64,000 nt of DNA from Streptomyces roseifaciens (GTDB lineage Bacteria; Actinomycetota; Actinomycetes; Streptomycetales; Streptomycetaceae), in contig NZ_LNBE01000002.1 of the NCBI RefSeq assembly GCF_001445655.1, forward strand, positions 558,001 to 622,000, read 5' to 3'. The notes beneath the pieces are model-generated. The model saw only the letters and a program-made list of their open reading frames with translations, ran no database searches and was not told the DNA's origin. Every line of letters begins with the position of its first letter. The first letter of the stretch is position 1. Shown here piece by piece: positions 36,601-48,109 of the stretch. The position numbers and the translations under genes were made by a program.

Positions 36601-37003
36601 GGACGAGGGTCTCCGCGAGCGCGGTCCGCTGCCCGGCGACGACCGCGCGGACGAGCTCGCGGCGGATCGCCGTCGGGGCGTCGTCGAGCGCCGCCGCCAC
36701 CGCGGCGTCGGGTATGAGGCCCCGGCGCACGGCGGCGACGGCGTGAACCCGCGCCGCCGGGTCGGGATCGGTCAGCCGGGTCTGCAGCCAGGCGACGTCA
36801 CGGCCGACGCTCGCAGCCAGGCCGGCGACACCCAGCTCGTAGCGCCCGCGCCCGGACAGTTCGGCCACCACCGCGCCCAGCTCCCCGCGGGCGCCGAGCT
36901 CCCGGGCCCACCGGGCGAGGTGCCGCACGCGCCCGGGGAAGGGGAGGGGGTCGAGAGCTGCGAGGAGTTCGTCGGCACGTGCGGGTGCGGAGGTTTCGGT
37001 CAC
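33626..37003 (-). CDS. large helical-repeat (HEAT-like) protein
   Basis: 1125 residues, soluble, built of repeated ~35-residue helix pairs throughout (for example RVHAVAAVRRGLIPDAAVAA, RSAALAALAAVHPSLF, RQAYAALGRWSPWAPGAADV, RDEALGRV). No enzyme motif, signal or membrane helix was seen. HEAT/ARM-like arrays usually serve as protein-binding scaffolds. Similar very long repeat proteins are common and mostly uncharacterised in Streptomyces. The GTG at 37003 is the first start that gives a complete N-terminal helix. An equally long open frame on the opposite strand is only the high-GC mirror. Confidence 0.85.
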   Translation of the reverse strand: MTETSAPARADELLAALDPLPFPGRVRHLARWARELGARGELGAVVAELSGRGRYELGVAGLAASVGRDVAWLQTRLTDPDPAARVHAVAAVRRGLIPDAAVAAALDDAPTAIRRELVRAVVAGQRTALAETLVRPVRERWGDAEAAKLLPVCEPGTVAKLLPALFHTTVPWARLARRHATVILDEAERRLTALPEDHRRRWWLSNGSVVAATVDVEPLRVLDLLQRLCHGKLPRQVHRRMGRLAAADPAGTIRLLVAPEREDADLSGLGRPVLRTLVRHRPPGFDDLARALARHEPALAGLLRLMPPSQRAECYDAAMRGQDTGGAVLPDRILELLPRARREAEARRMAAQAEERGADWRTVLSALSYLPVAEVREELLAATRRPVAEDRAYAYGLLVRNAALARDPAVVTELLAGLGRLRNEQQPVRSAALAALAAVHPSLFTHEAAPHLDRLATYAIEARDFSWFEKNSLRSLAHALLREPGNAGESGEESEPTAWSLRTLAQLPDSAGALGHLRHGQEHRIFEALRPSLEAAADRADFGGTLELAGSLGERAHGVPGLQALLRRAVEHGSSGTARNAASYWLGDPRTREARVTELLALDASAATLPAVEAMLVRRRTDLLDTVLGDTPPYGRFLTKDSHWLPPVRRETAHWLPRQQAAAARLLERAAEDATLTTHQRVQALRRAACIPEYGTELLVRRAGDDSVPLAEAALAALAWTDTPGRHVGLLLSHAGGDRARVAVTAASRAARFVAPSALAGMLRGLLTAATGVKVTSRKEAARLAATVLPAPEAVALLAEACTLPGQHHDVQATCVAFTTDLLAYEEAWGLLETAATGRRELRTAVLSTVPRRLPARHRRRYATLIRAVCDTDDPEVARQAYAALGRWSPWAPGAADVLVTAVTDLENRTSWSHAADALCSVVALAPSGSPDLAPLVRAFTALVHADALPGTPDAEPGRDRPARARIRRLVTGLAGRSRFHTRAVGEAAPVVAELLAGSGDHVPDAVELMLRVLDPAAAPDALTAQLERLARLHEGRPVLAARTAGSLAGRFGSRDGSDAALAHAARSLADDGDLATGLFALALTALGGRRTNWSAPWREQLRSLRRHPHPDVRDEALGRVTATE

Positions 37004-37178
37004 GGGGTGATTCTCGCGGAGGGCACCGCTCCGTCAGGCGCCGGGGCACCGCTTGCTCACGGTGATTGCGCTTCGCCCTCGCCGTAGCCGGGGTGGCTGG
37101 TTTGCAGTGGGGACTGCGGGTCCGGCGTGGCCTAGCGTGTGGTGGGCGCTGCGGCCCGCTCTTCGGGGAGGAGCTCGG

Positions 37179-38468
37179 ATGGGAACGGCGAGACGCGGAT
37201 CCGGCGCGTACGAGCGCGCCTACGACCGTGACAGGCTGCGGCGGTACCTGTCGGGAGAGGCGGTGGGGGAGGGGATCTCCCGCCGGGGCGTCCTGCGTCT
37301 CCTGGGAGCGGTGAGCGCCTCGGGGGCCGTGGCTTCGCTCCCGGGAATCGCCGTCGCCGGGCCCGCGGCGGCTGCGGAGGCGCCGGGCGCTCCGGGGATC
37401 GTCAAGCCGCTGCCCGCCGGACTGCTGACGGTCCGGGGCACGAACGCGGAGACGAACTGGGCGGCGCTGCGGGGCACGGGCTACCACACCCCGGTCGACC
37501 GGTTCTTCGTCCGCAACCACACGGCGACGCCCCTCCTGGACCCCGCGCGGTGGCGCCTGACGGTGTGGGGCGGCGGGCTGCGCGGCGGTGCGGTGGAGTT
37601 CTCGTACGCGGACCTGCGCGCGTTGCCCGCCGTGACCTCCAGCGTGTGCCTGGAGTGCGCGGGCAACGGCCGGAGCTACTTCGCCACCCAGCAGGGCGAC
37701 CCGGTCACCGGCACCCCGTGGACGATGGGCGCCGTCGGAGCGGCACGCTGGCGGGGCGCGCGGCTGTCGGACGTCCTGCGCCTGGCGGGCCTTTCACCGC
37801 GGGCGGTGGACGTGATGCCGCGCGGTCTGGACGCGGCGTTCGTCACCGAAGGGACCGACCACGGGCGGGTGCGCCGGCCGATGCCGGTGCAGAAGGCCCT
37901 GGACGACGTCCTGCTGGCGTACGAGATGAACGGCCGCCCTCTCCTCCCCGACCACGGCAGTCCGGTGCGGCTGGTGGTGCCGTCCTGGGCGGGCATCGCG
38001 TCCGTGAAATGGGTCGGGGACATCGAGGTGTCCGACCGTCCCCTGTTCTCGCCGTGGAACACCGTCTTCTACCGGCTCTTCGGCCCCGCGCACCCGGCCG
38101 GCGGCAGCGCTCCGCTGTCCCGTCAGCCGGTCCGCAGCGCCTTCGAGCTGGCGCCCGGTGCGGTGTTCGCCGCGGGCCGCGGGCACAGGCTGACGGGGCG
38201 GTCGTGGTCGGGGCAGGGAGGGATACGCCGGGTGGAGGTGAGTACGGACGGCGGCGGCGCGTGGCGGCCGGCCCGGCTGCACGACGCCCCGCGTCCGGGC
38301 GGCTGGGTGCGCTGGAGCACGCCCTGGCACCCGCGCGGCACGGGCCCCGCCCACCTGCTGGCCCGGGCCACGGACACCGCCGGCAACGTCCAGCCCGCCC
38401 GCTCCGTGCCGAACGAGCAGGGCTACTTCTTCGACGCCGTGATCCGCCACGCCGTCGAGGTCGTCTGA
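37179..38468 (+). CDS. Tat-exported sulfite-oxidase-like molybdopterin enzyme
   Basis: 429 residues. The twin-arginine signal has SRRGVLRLLG near residue 35. The Mo-cofactor domain has VDRFFVRNHTATP, the Mo-ligand Cys in CLECAGNGR (near residue 160) and VPSWAGIASVKWV. The C-terminal dimerisation domain has GGIRRVEVSTDGGGAW and ATDTAGNVQP. It lacks the heme domain of animal sulfite oxidase. It would oxidise sulfite or a similar compound outside the membrane. The ATG at 37179 follows GGGGAGGAG. Confidence 0.92.
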   Translation: MGTARRGSGAYERAYDRDRLRRYLSGEAVGEGISRRGVLRLLGAVSASGAVASLPGIAVAGPAAAAEAPGAPGIVKPLPAGLLTVRGTNAETNWAALRGTGYHTPVDRFFVRNHTATPLLDPARWRLTVWGGGLRGGAVEFSYADLRALPAVTSSVCLECAGNGRSYFATQQGDPVTGTPWTMGAVGAARWRGARLSDVLRLAGLSPRAVDVMPRGLDAAFVTEGTDHGRVRRPMPVQKALDDVLLAYEMNGRPLLPDHGSPVRLVVPSWAGIASVKWVGDIEVSDRPLFSPWNTVFYRLFGPAHPAGGSAPLSRQPVRSAFELAPGAVFAAGRGHRLTGRSWSGQGGIRRVEVSTDGGGAWRPARLHDAPRPGGWVRWSTPWHPRGTGPAHLLARATDTAGNVQPARSVPNEQGYFFDAVIRHAVEVV

Positions 38469-38562
38469 CCCGGCCGCACGCGGCGTGCGTCGTCCGGCCC
38501 CGGCCGCAGGCGGCGTCACCGCGGCGGCCCGCCGCAGCGCTGCCCCAGTAGGGTGCCTGCTC

Positions 38563-39210
38563 ATGACCGAACCAGGCTTCCTGACCACCACTCGGGCGTT
38601 CTACGACGCCATCGCCACCGATTACGCCGACCGCTACCGCGACCTGCTGGACGCCCAGCCGCTGGACCGGGCGATGCTCGGCGCCTTCGCCGAGCTCGTG
38701 CAGGGCGCCGGTGAGGGAATGGTCGCCGACATCGGGTGCGGCGAGGGCCGCGTCACGGCATACCTGAACGCTCTCGGTCTGCCCGTGTACGGGATCGACC
38801 TGTCGCCGCAGATGATCGCCCTGGCCCGGCGGACCCACCCGGAGCTGCGCTTCGAGGTGGGCTCGATGCCTGCGCTGGACATACCGGACGGCGCGCTCGC
38901 CGGGGCCGTGGCCTATTACTCGATCGTCCACACCCCGCAGGAACTCCTGCCGGAGGTCTTCGCCGAGCTCCACCGCGTACTGGCCCCGGGCGCACCCCTG
39001 CTGCTCGCCTTCCAGGTGGGCGACGAACCCCTGCACATCGACCGGCCCTTCGGCCACGAAGTGTCCCTCGACTTCCACAGGCGGCAGCCGGACCGCATCG
39101 CCGAGCTGCTCGGCGGCGCCGGACTGGTCGTGCGCGCCCGGCTGGTGCGCGAACCCGAGGAAGGCGAAGGGACCCCGCAGGCCTGTCTGCTGGTACGGAA
39201 GCCTGCCTGA
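38563..39210 (+). CDS. class I SAM-dependent methyltransferase
   Basis: 215 residues. Motif I is VADIGCGEGRVTAYL, the acidic residue follows in VYGIDLSPQMI, then SIVHTPQELLPEVFAELHRVLAPGA in two stretches, the usual post-I and motif III elements. Subgroup of small-molecule methyltransferases; substrate unknown. The ATG at 38563 is used. The gene converges with the 2OG oxygenase gene across a hairpin. Confidence 0.9.
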   Translation: MTEPGFLTTTRAFYDAIATDYADRYRDLLDAQPLDRAMLGAFAELVQGAGEGMVADIGCGEGRVTAYLNALGLPVYGIDLSPQMIALARRTHPELRFEVGSMPALDIPDGALAGAVAYYSIVHTPQELLPEVFAELHRVLAPGAPLLLAFQVGDEPLHIDRPFGHEVSLDFHRRQPDRIAELLGGAGLVVRARLVREPEEGEGTPQACLLVRKPA

Positions 39211-39264
39211 CGCCCCCTGTCCGGTCCGGCACAGGCCCGGCCCCGGCCGGACAGGCGGGCGACG

Positions 39265-39303
39265 GGAGCACGGCGGAATCCGCACGGGGAGCCGCCGTGC
39301 TCC
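39265..39303. terminator. bidirectional terminator between methyltransferase and oxygenase genes
   Basis: Perfect 12-bp inverted repeat (39265-39276 with 39292-39303, 15-base loop) between two convergent genes. Confidence 0.6.
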
Positions 39304-39319
39304 GGCCCGTCACCCGGGG

Positions 39320-39940
39320 TCAGCGTTCGGGGCGGGCGCGCCAGAACTCCAGGACGGCCGCTCGCAGGGTGCGCCCGGTGGTCACCGTGGAGGTGGCGTG
39401 CCAGACGGAGGAGTCGAAGGCGACGGCGGTGCCGGCCGCGGGCGGCAAGGAACGTACGGGGGCGGTGGCCGGGTTGTGCGAGGCGCGGATCTCGAAGTGC
39501 CCGCCGCCTTCGGCGGGCCAGTCCCGGTTGAAGTAGATCACCACGGTCAGGGCCTTCTCCGGCTCGTCGTGGTGCAGGGAGATGAACTCGCCCTCGGCGT
39601 GGGTGAACAGGCCGGTGTCACGCGGCAGACCTGCCAGCTCCATGCCGGTCACCTCGCTCAGCCGTGCCGTGAATTCCGGCCCGTCGAGATCGTCGAGCAG
39701 GCGGGACCAGACCGCCGGCAGCCGGTCCGCCGCCGGCAGGCGCCCGCCGTCCCGGGAGAGCCACAGGGCCCCCAGCCGGAAGCGCTTGACCTGATTGGAG
39801 AAGACCACCTTCTCGAACCGGTCGTCACTGGGATAGGCGGCATCCAGCTCCCGGATGTCGGACTCCGACAGCAGGTCCGTCGCCACGTGGGCGGCGATCG
39901 GCTCTCTGGCCTTCGTGAAAGCAACGGTGGTGCGCAGCAT
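39320..39940 (-). CDS. 2-oxoglutarate/Fe(II)-dependent oxygenase
   Basis: 206 residues of the prolyl-4-hydroxylase-like 2OG-Fe(II) fold. The metal triad is H-x-D in SLHHDEPEKA and the distal His in FDSSVWHATSTV. The 2OG-binding Arg is in GRTLRAAVLEFW. The N-terminal part has VKRFRLGALWL. It would hydroxylate a small molecule or peptide. The ATG at 39940 has AGGAGG upstream. The TetR gene ends 148 bp upstream on the same strand, so it may be controlled by that regulator and could belong to the neighbouring biosynthetic locus. Confidence 0.87.
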   Translation of the reverse strand: MLRTTVAFTKAREPIAAHVATDLLSESDIRELDAAYPSDDRFEKVVFSNQVKRFRLGALWLSRDGGRLPAADRLPAVWSRLLDDLDGPEFTARLSEVTGMELAGLPRDTGLFTHAEGEFISLHHDEPEKALTVVIYFNRDWPAEGGGHFEIRASHNPATAPVRSLPPAAGTAVAFDSSVWHATSTVTTGRTLRAAVLEFWRARPER

Positions 39941-40088
39941 CGTGGAACGGTCCTCCTGCCGGCGGGTGCCCGTGTCGGCGCGCGGGCGATGGCAGGTGGT
40001 GATGCTAGGCGCGCCGGCGGGAGGCGGGCTGTACGGAGATCCGTAGAACACAGGGTGCCGCCCCGCGCCGGGAGGGGCCGCCCGTTCG

Positions 40089-40748
40089 TCAGCCGGGAAC
40101 GGCGGCGGGCTCCGGCCGCCCGGCGGGGAGGACCCCGTCGAGGATGATGGTGCAGACCGCTTGCAGTTCGGTGCGCAGCTCCAGGTGGGCGTCCTGGCCC
40201 TGCGCCTGGGACCAGCGGTAGAGCGTGCCGAGGTAGACGTCGCGCAGCAGGCAGCCGACGCGGTAGGCGTTGACGCCCTCGGGAAGTTCGCCGCGTTCGC
40301 GGGCGGCCTCGACGACCTCGGCGAATATCTCGCCGGCGTAGGGGGCCTCCTGCATCGGCCGGCCGGCCTTCACCCAGGCCATGAGCATGGAGCGGGTGAC
40401 GTCCTTCTCCGCCTCGTTGATGTCGGCCAGAATGCGCATGCACCGCTCCAGCGCGGTGCGCAGGCATTCCTGACGGCCGATGTCGGAGGCGCTCAGACCT
40501 GCTCTGAGGCGGGTGCGCCGCTGTTCTCCCCACGCGCTGATGAGGTCTTCCTTGCGCTGGAAGTGGTTGAAGAACGTGCCGCGCGCGACGTCGGCGGCTT
40601 CGGCGATCTCGTCGACGGAGGTCTGCTCGTAGCCCTTCTCGGTGAAGAGCTTCAGGGCGGACTCGTAAAGGCGGCTCCTGACCTTGAGCTTGTTGCGCTC
40701 GCGGCGCCCGAGGGGGGCGCCGTCCGTGGTCGGGGGCGTGTCATCCAT
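40089..40748 (-). CDS. TetR family transcriptional regulator
   Basis: 219 residues. The N-terminal HTH runs through LYESALKLFTEKGYEQTSVD, EIAEAADVARGTFFNHF and QRKEDLISAW, the TetR signature. The C-terminal ligand domain is helical (RSMLMAWVKAGRPMQEAP, VGCLLRDVYLGTLYRWS). It follows the PKS gene on the same strand after a hairpin and precedes the 2OG oxygenase gene. It probably controls itself and one of these. An inverted CATGAA/TTCATG pair at 40926-40947 in its upstream region may be an operator. The ATG at 40748 has GGAG upstream. Confidence 0.9.
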   Translation of the reverse strand: MDDTPPTTDGAPLGRRERNKLKVRSRLYESALKLFTEKGYEQTSVDEIAEAADVARGTFFNHFQRKEDLISAWGEQRRTRLRAGLSASDIGRQECLRTALERCMRILADINEAEKDVTRSMLMAWVKAGRPMQEAPYAGEIFAEVVEAARERGELPEGVNAYRVGCLLRDVYLGTLYRWSQAQGQDAHLELRTELQAVCTIILDGVLPAGRPEPAAVPG

Positions 40749-40972
40749 AGCTGCTCCTGCTGTTTCCTGCTGTCCGGCTCGCTGCCTCGCACGCCAGCTG
40801 CCGGGGCGCATCGGCAAATCCGCCCCGCCGCGAATGGATGATCACGCCGTGCCTTGCAGACGCGGTGCGCTCGCCCTCTGACATGAAGACCCGCCCCCGT
40901 CTGGCGATCTACTTGTACCACGATCCATGAATGGTTGGAAGTTCATGATGTGTGAAGGAGTCGTGATGCCGA

Positions 40973-41007
40973 GGCGGGGATACCGCGTCGTGCGCCGTAT
41001 CCCCGCC
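40973..41007 (-). terminator. terminator of the PKS gene
   Basis: Perfect 11-bp inverted repeat (40973-40983 with 40997-41007, 13-base loop) about 35 bases beyond the PKS stop. Confidence 0.55.
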
Positions 41008-41041
41008 GTATCTCCGCCGGACAAAGCCGCCCGCCTTCCGG

Positions 41042-45199
<4,158 letters not shown>

Positions 45200-45529
45200 G
45201 TGAAACCCCACCTCGGTCAAGTGCTGAAGGTCTTTTCCGAACGTGTGCGGAGCGGAGGGGCTGCGGAGAGGAGAAGCGACCGGCGGCCCCCGGCGCAGCG
45301 ATTGTGGTCCAAAGATGCACTGGAGATCAATATTGTCCTCCAGGTCTCTTCTTGGACCTGCTGAACGGCCGTCATGAACTGCCCGCTGCATGCCTGTTGA
45401 TCAGTGTTTGCGGGGCCGGTCGCGGCCCGGGCTGTGATGCGGCTCTCCCGTAAAGTTGGGCTTGAGTTCAAGATTGCATGCCAATATAAATTTATTCGTG
45501 AGTCCATGACTGAGCGGGGGAAGACGATC
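45200..45529. other. divergent control region between PKS and YCII-LuxR genes, 330 bp
   Basis: Unusually AT-rich for this DNA at 45325-45340 and 45460-45505 (for example GCCAATATAAATTTATTCG). It must contain both divergent promoters. A near-palindrome CTTGAG/TTCAAG lies at 45461-45472. No open frame is convincing. Confidence 0.5.
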
Positions 45530-46093
45530 GTGAGGTACTTGGTCGACAGGGAGCTCCGGGACGACGACCGCCTGCGGCTGACGGGGCCGGCGCACCGCAC
45601 CTACTGGCGCAGGATGTCCCGCCTGGGCGTACTGCTGCACGGCGGCTCCTGGCACGAGGGCTGCGGCGAGATCCTCGTCGTCAAGGCCGCCACCCGGGCG
45701 GAGCTGCAACGGGTGTTGTGCGAGGACCCCTACGTCCAGGAGCATCTCGTCCTGGAGACGCGCATCAGAGCCCTGGAAGCCCTGGTCGAAGCCGCCGAAC
45801 ACGCGCGGACGGACATCCGCCGGGCGCCGCGGGAGGAGCCGGAGGCGGTCCCGGAGAGCCCGGGCGGCCTCGGCGCCCACGACCTCAGCGCCCATGAGTG
45901 GCGCGTCGCCCGCATGATGCTGGCGGGCCTGACGAACCGGCAGATCGCCGAGCACTTCGCCGTCTCGCCCCGGGCCGTGGAGCAGCACATCACCCGGATC
46001 TACCGGAAGCTGTCCATCAGCCGTCGCGCGCAGCTCGCCGTCGCCATCCAGGGCGAGCTGCCCCGGGTCGGCGAACTCGCCGCCATCAGCTGA
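45530..46093 (+). CDS. YCII-like/LuxR-HTH fusion regulator (first copy)
   Basis: 187 residues. The N-terminal ~90 residues resemble the YCII dimeric alpha/beta-barrel domain (AHRTYWRRMSRLGVLLHGGS, GEILVVKAATRAELQRVL, EDPYVQEHLVLETRIRALEA). The C-terminus is a LuxR/GerE helix-turn-helix (LSAHEWRVARMMLAGLTNRQ, IAEHFAVSPRAVEQHITRIY, RKLSISRRAQL). The GTG at 45530 after GGGGGAAG makes the N-terminus align with the second copy at 52640 (RYLVDR against TYVVER). An ATG at 45506 is possible. It lies divergent to the PKS gene, a probable control target. Confidence 0.85.
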   Translation: MRYLVDRELRDDDRLRLTGPAHRTYWRRMSRLGVLLHGGSWHEGCGEILVVKAATRAELQRVLCEDPYVQEHLVLETRIRALEALVEAAEHARTDIRRAPREEPEAVPESPGGLGAHDLSAHEWRVARMMLAGLTNRQIAEHFAVSPRAVEQHITRIYRKLSISRRAQLAVAIQGELPRVGELAAIS

Positions 46094-46099
46094 AACACG

Positions 46100-46148
46100 A
46101 ACGTGACGCCGGGCGGGCCGGAATCTCCGGCCCGCCCGGCGTCACGTT
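46100..46148. terminator. strong bidirectional terminator, 23-bp stem
   Basis: Perfect 23-bp inverted repeat (46100-46122 with 46126-46148) with a 3-base loop between the convergent YCII-LuxR and glutamyl-tRNA synthetase genes. One of the strongest hairpins in the window. Confidence 0.9.
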
Positions 46149-46164
46149 CACGCCTTCGGGCGCC

Positions 46165-47835
46165 CTACACGGCGGCACGGGCGGCGGCCGCCGCGGCCGC
46201 CAGCGGGCGGATGCGGCGCAGCAGTTCCGTCTCGCCCAGCGCGCGGGCGATCTGGAAGAGGTCGGGGCTGTGGCCCGTGCCCGTCACGCACACGCGCAGG
46301 ACGTTGATCACCTCGCGCACCGAGCCGTGGAAGGCCTGCGGATCGGCCCTGTAGGTCCGCACGTCCGGCGCGAAGCCGTGCCGCTGTGCGAGGTCGCGCC
46401 ACTGTGCGAACCAGTCCTCCGCGGGCCCGGCGTGGCGGTAGCTGCCGGCGAGGTCGGTGACGAGGCCGGCGACCTGCCCGGCCGGCAGGCCCAGCCGGAG
46501 GTCGTCCAGCGAGTGCACCGGGGTGTGCAGCTCCGGGAAGAAGAACCCGTAGGCCCTGCGGAACTCGCTCCAGCACGCCAGGTCCTTGCGCGGCGTTCCC
46601 GTGCCGTTCCGGCCGATCTCCAGGGCCTGGAGCGCGAGGTCCCGCCGGGCGTGCAGCACGCGGGCGAGCTCGGCGTCGTGCCCCTCGGCCCATGCCGACA
46701 GCTCCCGGAGGGCGTCGCCCGCGGGCAGCGAGGCGATGTAGTCGCGGCTGACCGAGCGCAGCTTGCCCAGGTCCACCATCGGCCCGGCCAGCCCGGCCTC
46801 CTCCAGGCGTACGGGTTCGGTCCGGGCGCGGTCGGCCGGCAGGTCCGCCAGGCGGCTGTTGGCCAGGCCGCGCAGGTAGTGCCGCACCGCTGCGGCCGGA
46901 TACCCCGTGGTCAGGTAGAAGGCGGCCGCGGACTCGGGGTCCTTGCGCTTGCTGAGCTTGCGCCTGCTGGAGCCCTCCACCTTCATCAGCGGGGCGATGT
47001 GGGCGTACTGCGGAGGGGTGAACCCGAGCGCACGGTGGAGCTGGTGGTGCACCGGCAGGGAGGAGATCCACTCCTCGCCGCGGATCACCAGGGTCACGCG
47101 CATCAGGTGGTCGTCGACGACGTGCGCGAAGTGGTAGGTGGGCAGCCGCCGGCCCTGCTCCGCCGACTTGAGGATCACGATGTCGTTGCCGTTGTCGAGC
47201 ATCGTCAGGGCACCGCGGACGCGGTCGCGGAAGCGCACCCGCCCGGGCAGCCCCACGGGGCAGCGGAAGCGGACGGTGAACTCCTCGCCCGCCGCGACCC
47301 GTTCCTGCACCCGGTCCGTCTCCAGCCCGCGGCAGTGCGCCCACTTGCCGTAGTAGCCGATCGGCGAGCGCGTCCGCTGCTGCTCATCCGTGTTCCGCGC
47401 GAGCTGCTCGGGCGAGCAGAAGCACGGGTACGCCAGCCCGTTGCGCACGAGTTCGCGCACGTAGCTGAGGTAGACGCCCTCCCGCTGCGACTGCAGGTAC
47501 GGGCCCCACGCCCCCTGCCGGGTGCCGCCCTCGTCGGGGACGAGGCCGAAGTAGCCGAAGACCCGCTCGAACTCCTCCGCGGCACCTGCGACTTCCCGGC
47601 GCTTGTCGGTGTCCTCGATGCGCACCAGATAGGTGCCGCCGCTGCGCTGCGCCGCCTCCTGGGCGAGCAGGGCCACGTACAGCCCGCCCAGGTGCATCGA
47701 CCCGGTCGGGCTGGGGGCGAAACGCGTCACGTGGGCGTCCGCGGGGAGCCTGCGCGGTGCGAAGCGCTCCTCCCAGACCTCGCAGGAGCGCAGGTCGGCG
47801 GGGAACCACGAATCGATGACGTCACGGTCCTGCAT
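46165..47835 (-). CDS. gltX: glutamyl-tRNA synthetase paralogue
   Basis: 556 residues, class I synthetase. FAPSPTGSMHLGG carries the HIGH motif as HLGG near residue 46. RIEDTDKRREV, YHFAHVVDDHLM and LVIRGEEWISSLP are present, and KMSKS is KLSKR near 293, followed by a helical anticodon-binding domain. All catalytic landmarks are there, so it should charge tRNA-Glu. It differs from the usual bacterial HVG form. Located in a biosynthetic locus with hemA, hemL and hemB paralogues, it likely supplies glutamyl-tRNA for 5-aminolevulinate synthesis. The ATG at 47835 follows GGAAGGA. Symbol given by family; the housekeeping gltX is expected elsewhere. Confidence 0.88.
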   Translation of the reverse strand: MQDRDVIDSWFPADLRSCEVWEERFAPRRLPADAHVTRFAPSPTGSMHLGGLYVALLAQEAAQRSGGTYLVRIEDTDKRREVAGAAEEFERVFGYFGLVPDEGGTRQGAWGPYLQSQREGVYLSYVRELVRNGLAYPCFCSPEQLARNTDEQQRTRSPIGYYGKWAHCRGLETDRVQERVAAGEEFTVRFRCPVGLPGRVRFRDRVRGALTMLDNGNDIVILKSAEQGRRLPTYHFAHVVDDHLMRVTLVIRGEEWISSLPVHHQLHRALGFTPPQYAHIAPLMKVEGSSRRKLSKRKDPESAAAFYLTTGYPAAAVRHYLRGLANSRLADLPADRARTEPVRLEEAGLAGPMVDLGKLRSVSRDYIASLPAGDALRELSAWAEGHDAELARVLHARRDLALQALEIGRNGTGTPRKDLACWSEFRRAYGFFFPELHTPVHSLDDLRLGLPAGQVAGLVTDLAGSYRHAGPAEDWFAQWRDLAQRHGFAPDVRTYRADPQAFHGSVREVINVLRVCVTGTGHSPDLFQIARALGETELLRRIRPLAAAAAAARAAV

Positions 47836-48109
47836 GGCACATCCTTCCGTCGTGCAACGGTGGTGAAGAGAGCGGGTGTCCGGCTGCCGACCCTAGGTCG
47901 CCGCGCCCTCCCGGCCCCGTGCCCGCCGCGACGGTGATGTGGGAACCCGAACCCTCCGCCTTCCGCGACGGCCCGCAGCGCCCGCCGGTGAGCCACGCTG
48001 GTCCCGGCCGCCCCGGTGAAGGGGGCGCCCGAAGAGCCCGACGAGCCGACGAGCCCGTAGAGGCCCAGGAGCCCGAGGGTTCGCGGAGGCCGACGGAAAG
48101 GATGTGGAC

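Noticed and set aside
33674..37087. Long plus-strand open frame opposite the HEAT-like gene
   Set aside because: Same high-GC mirror effect; low-complexity composition and no ribosome site or family match.
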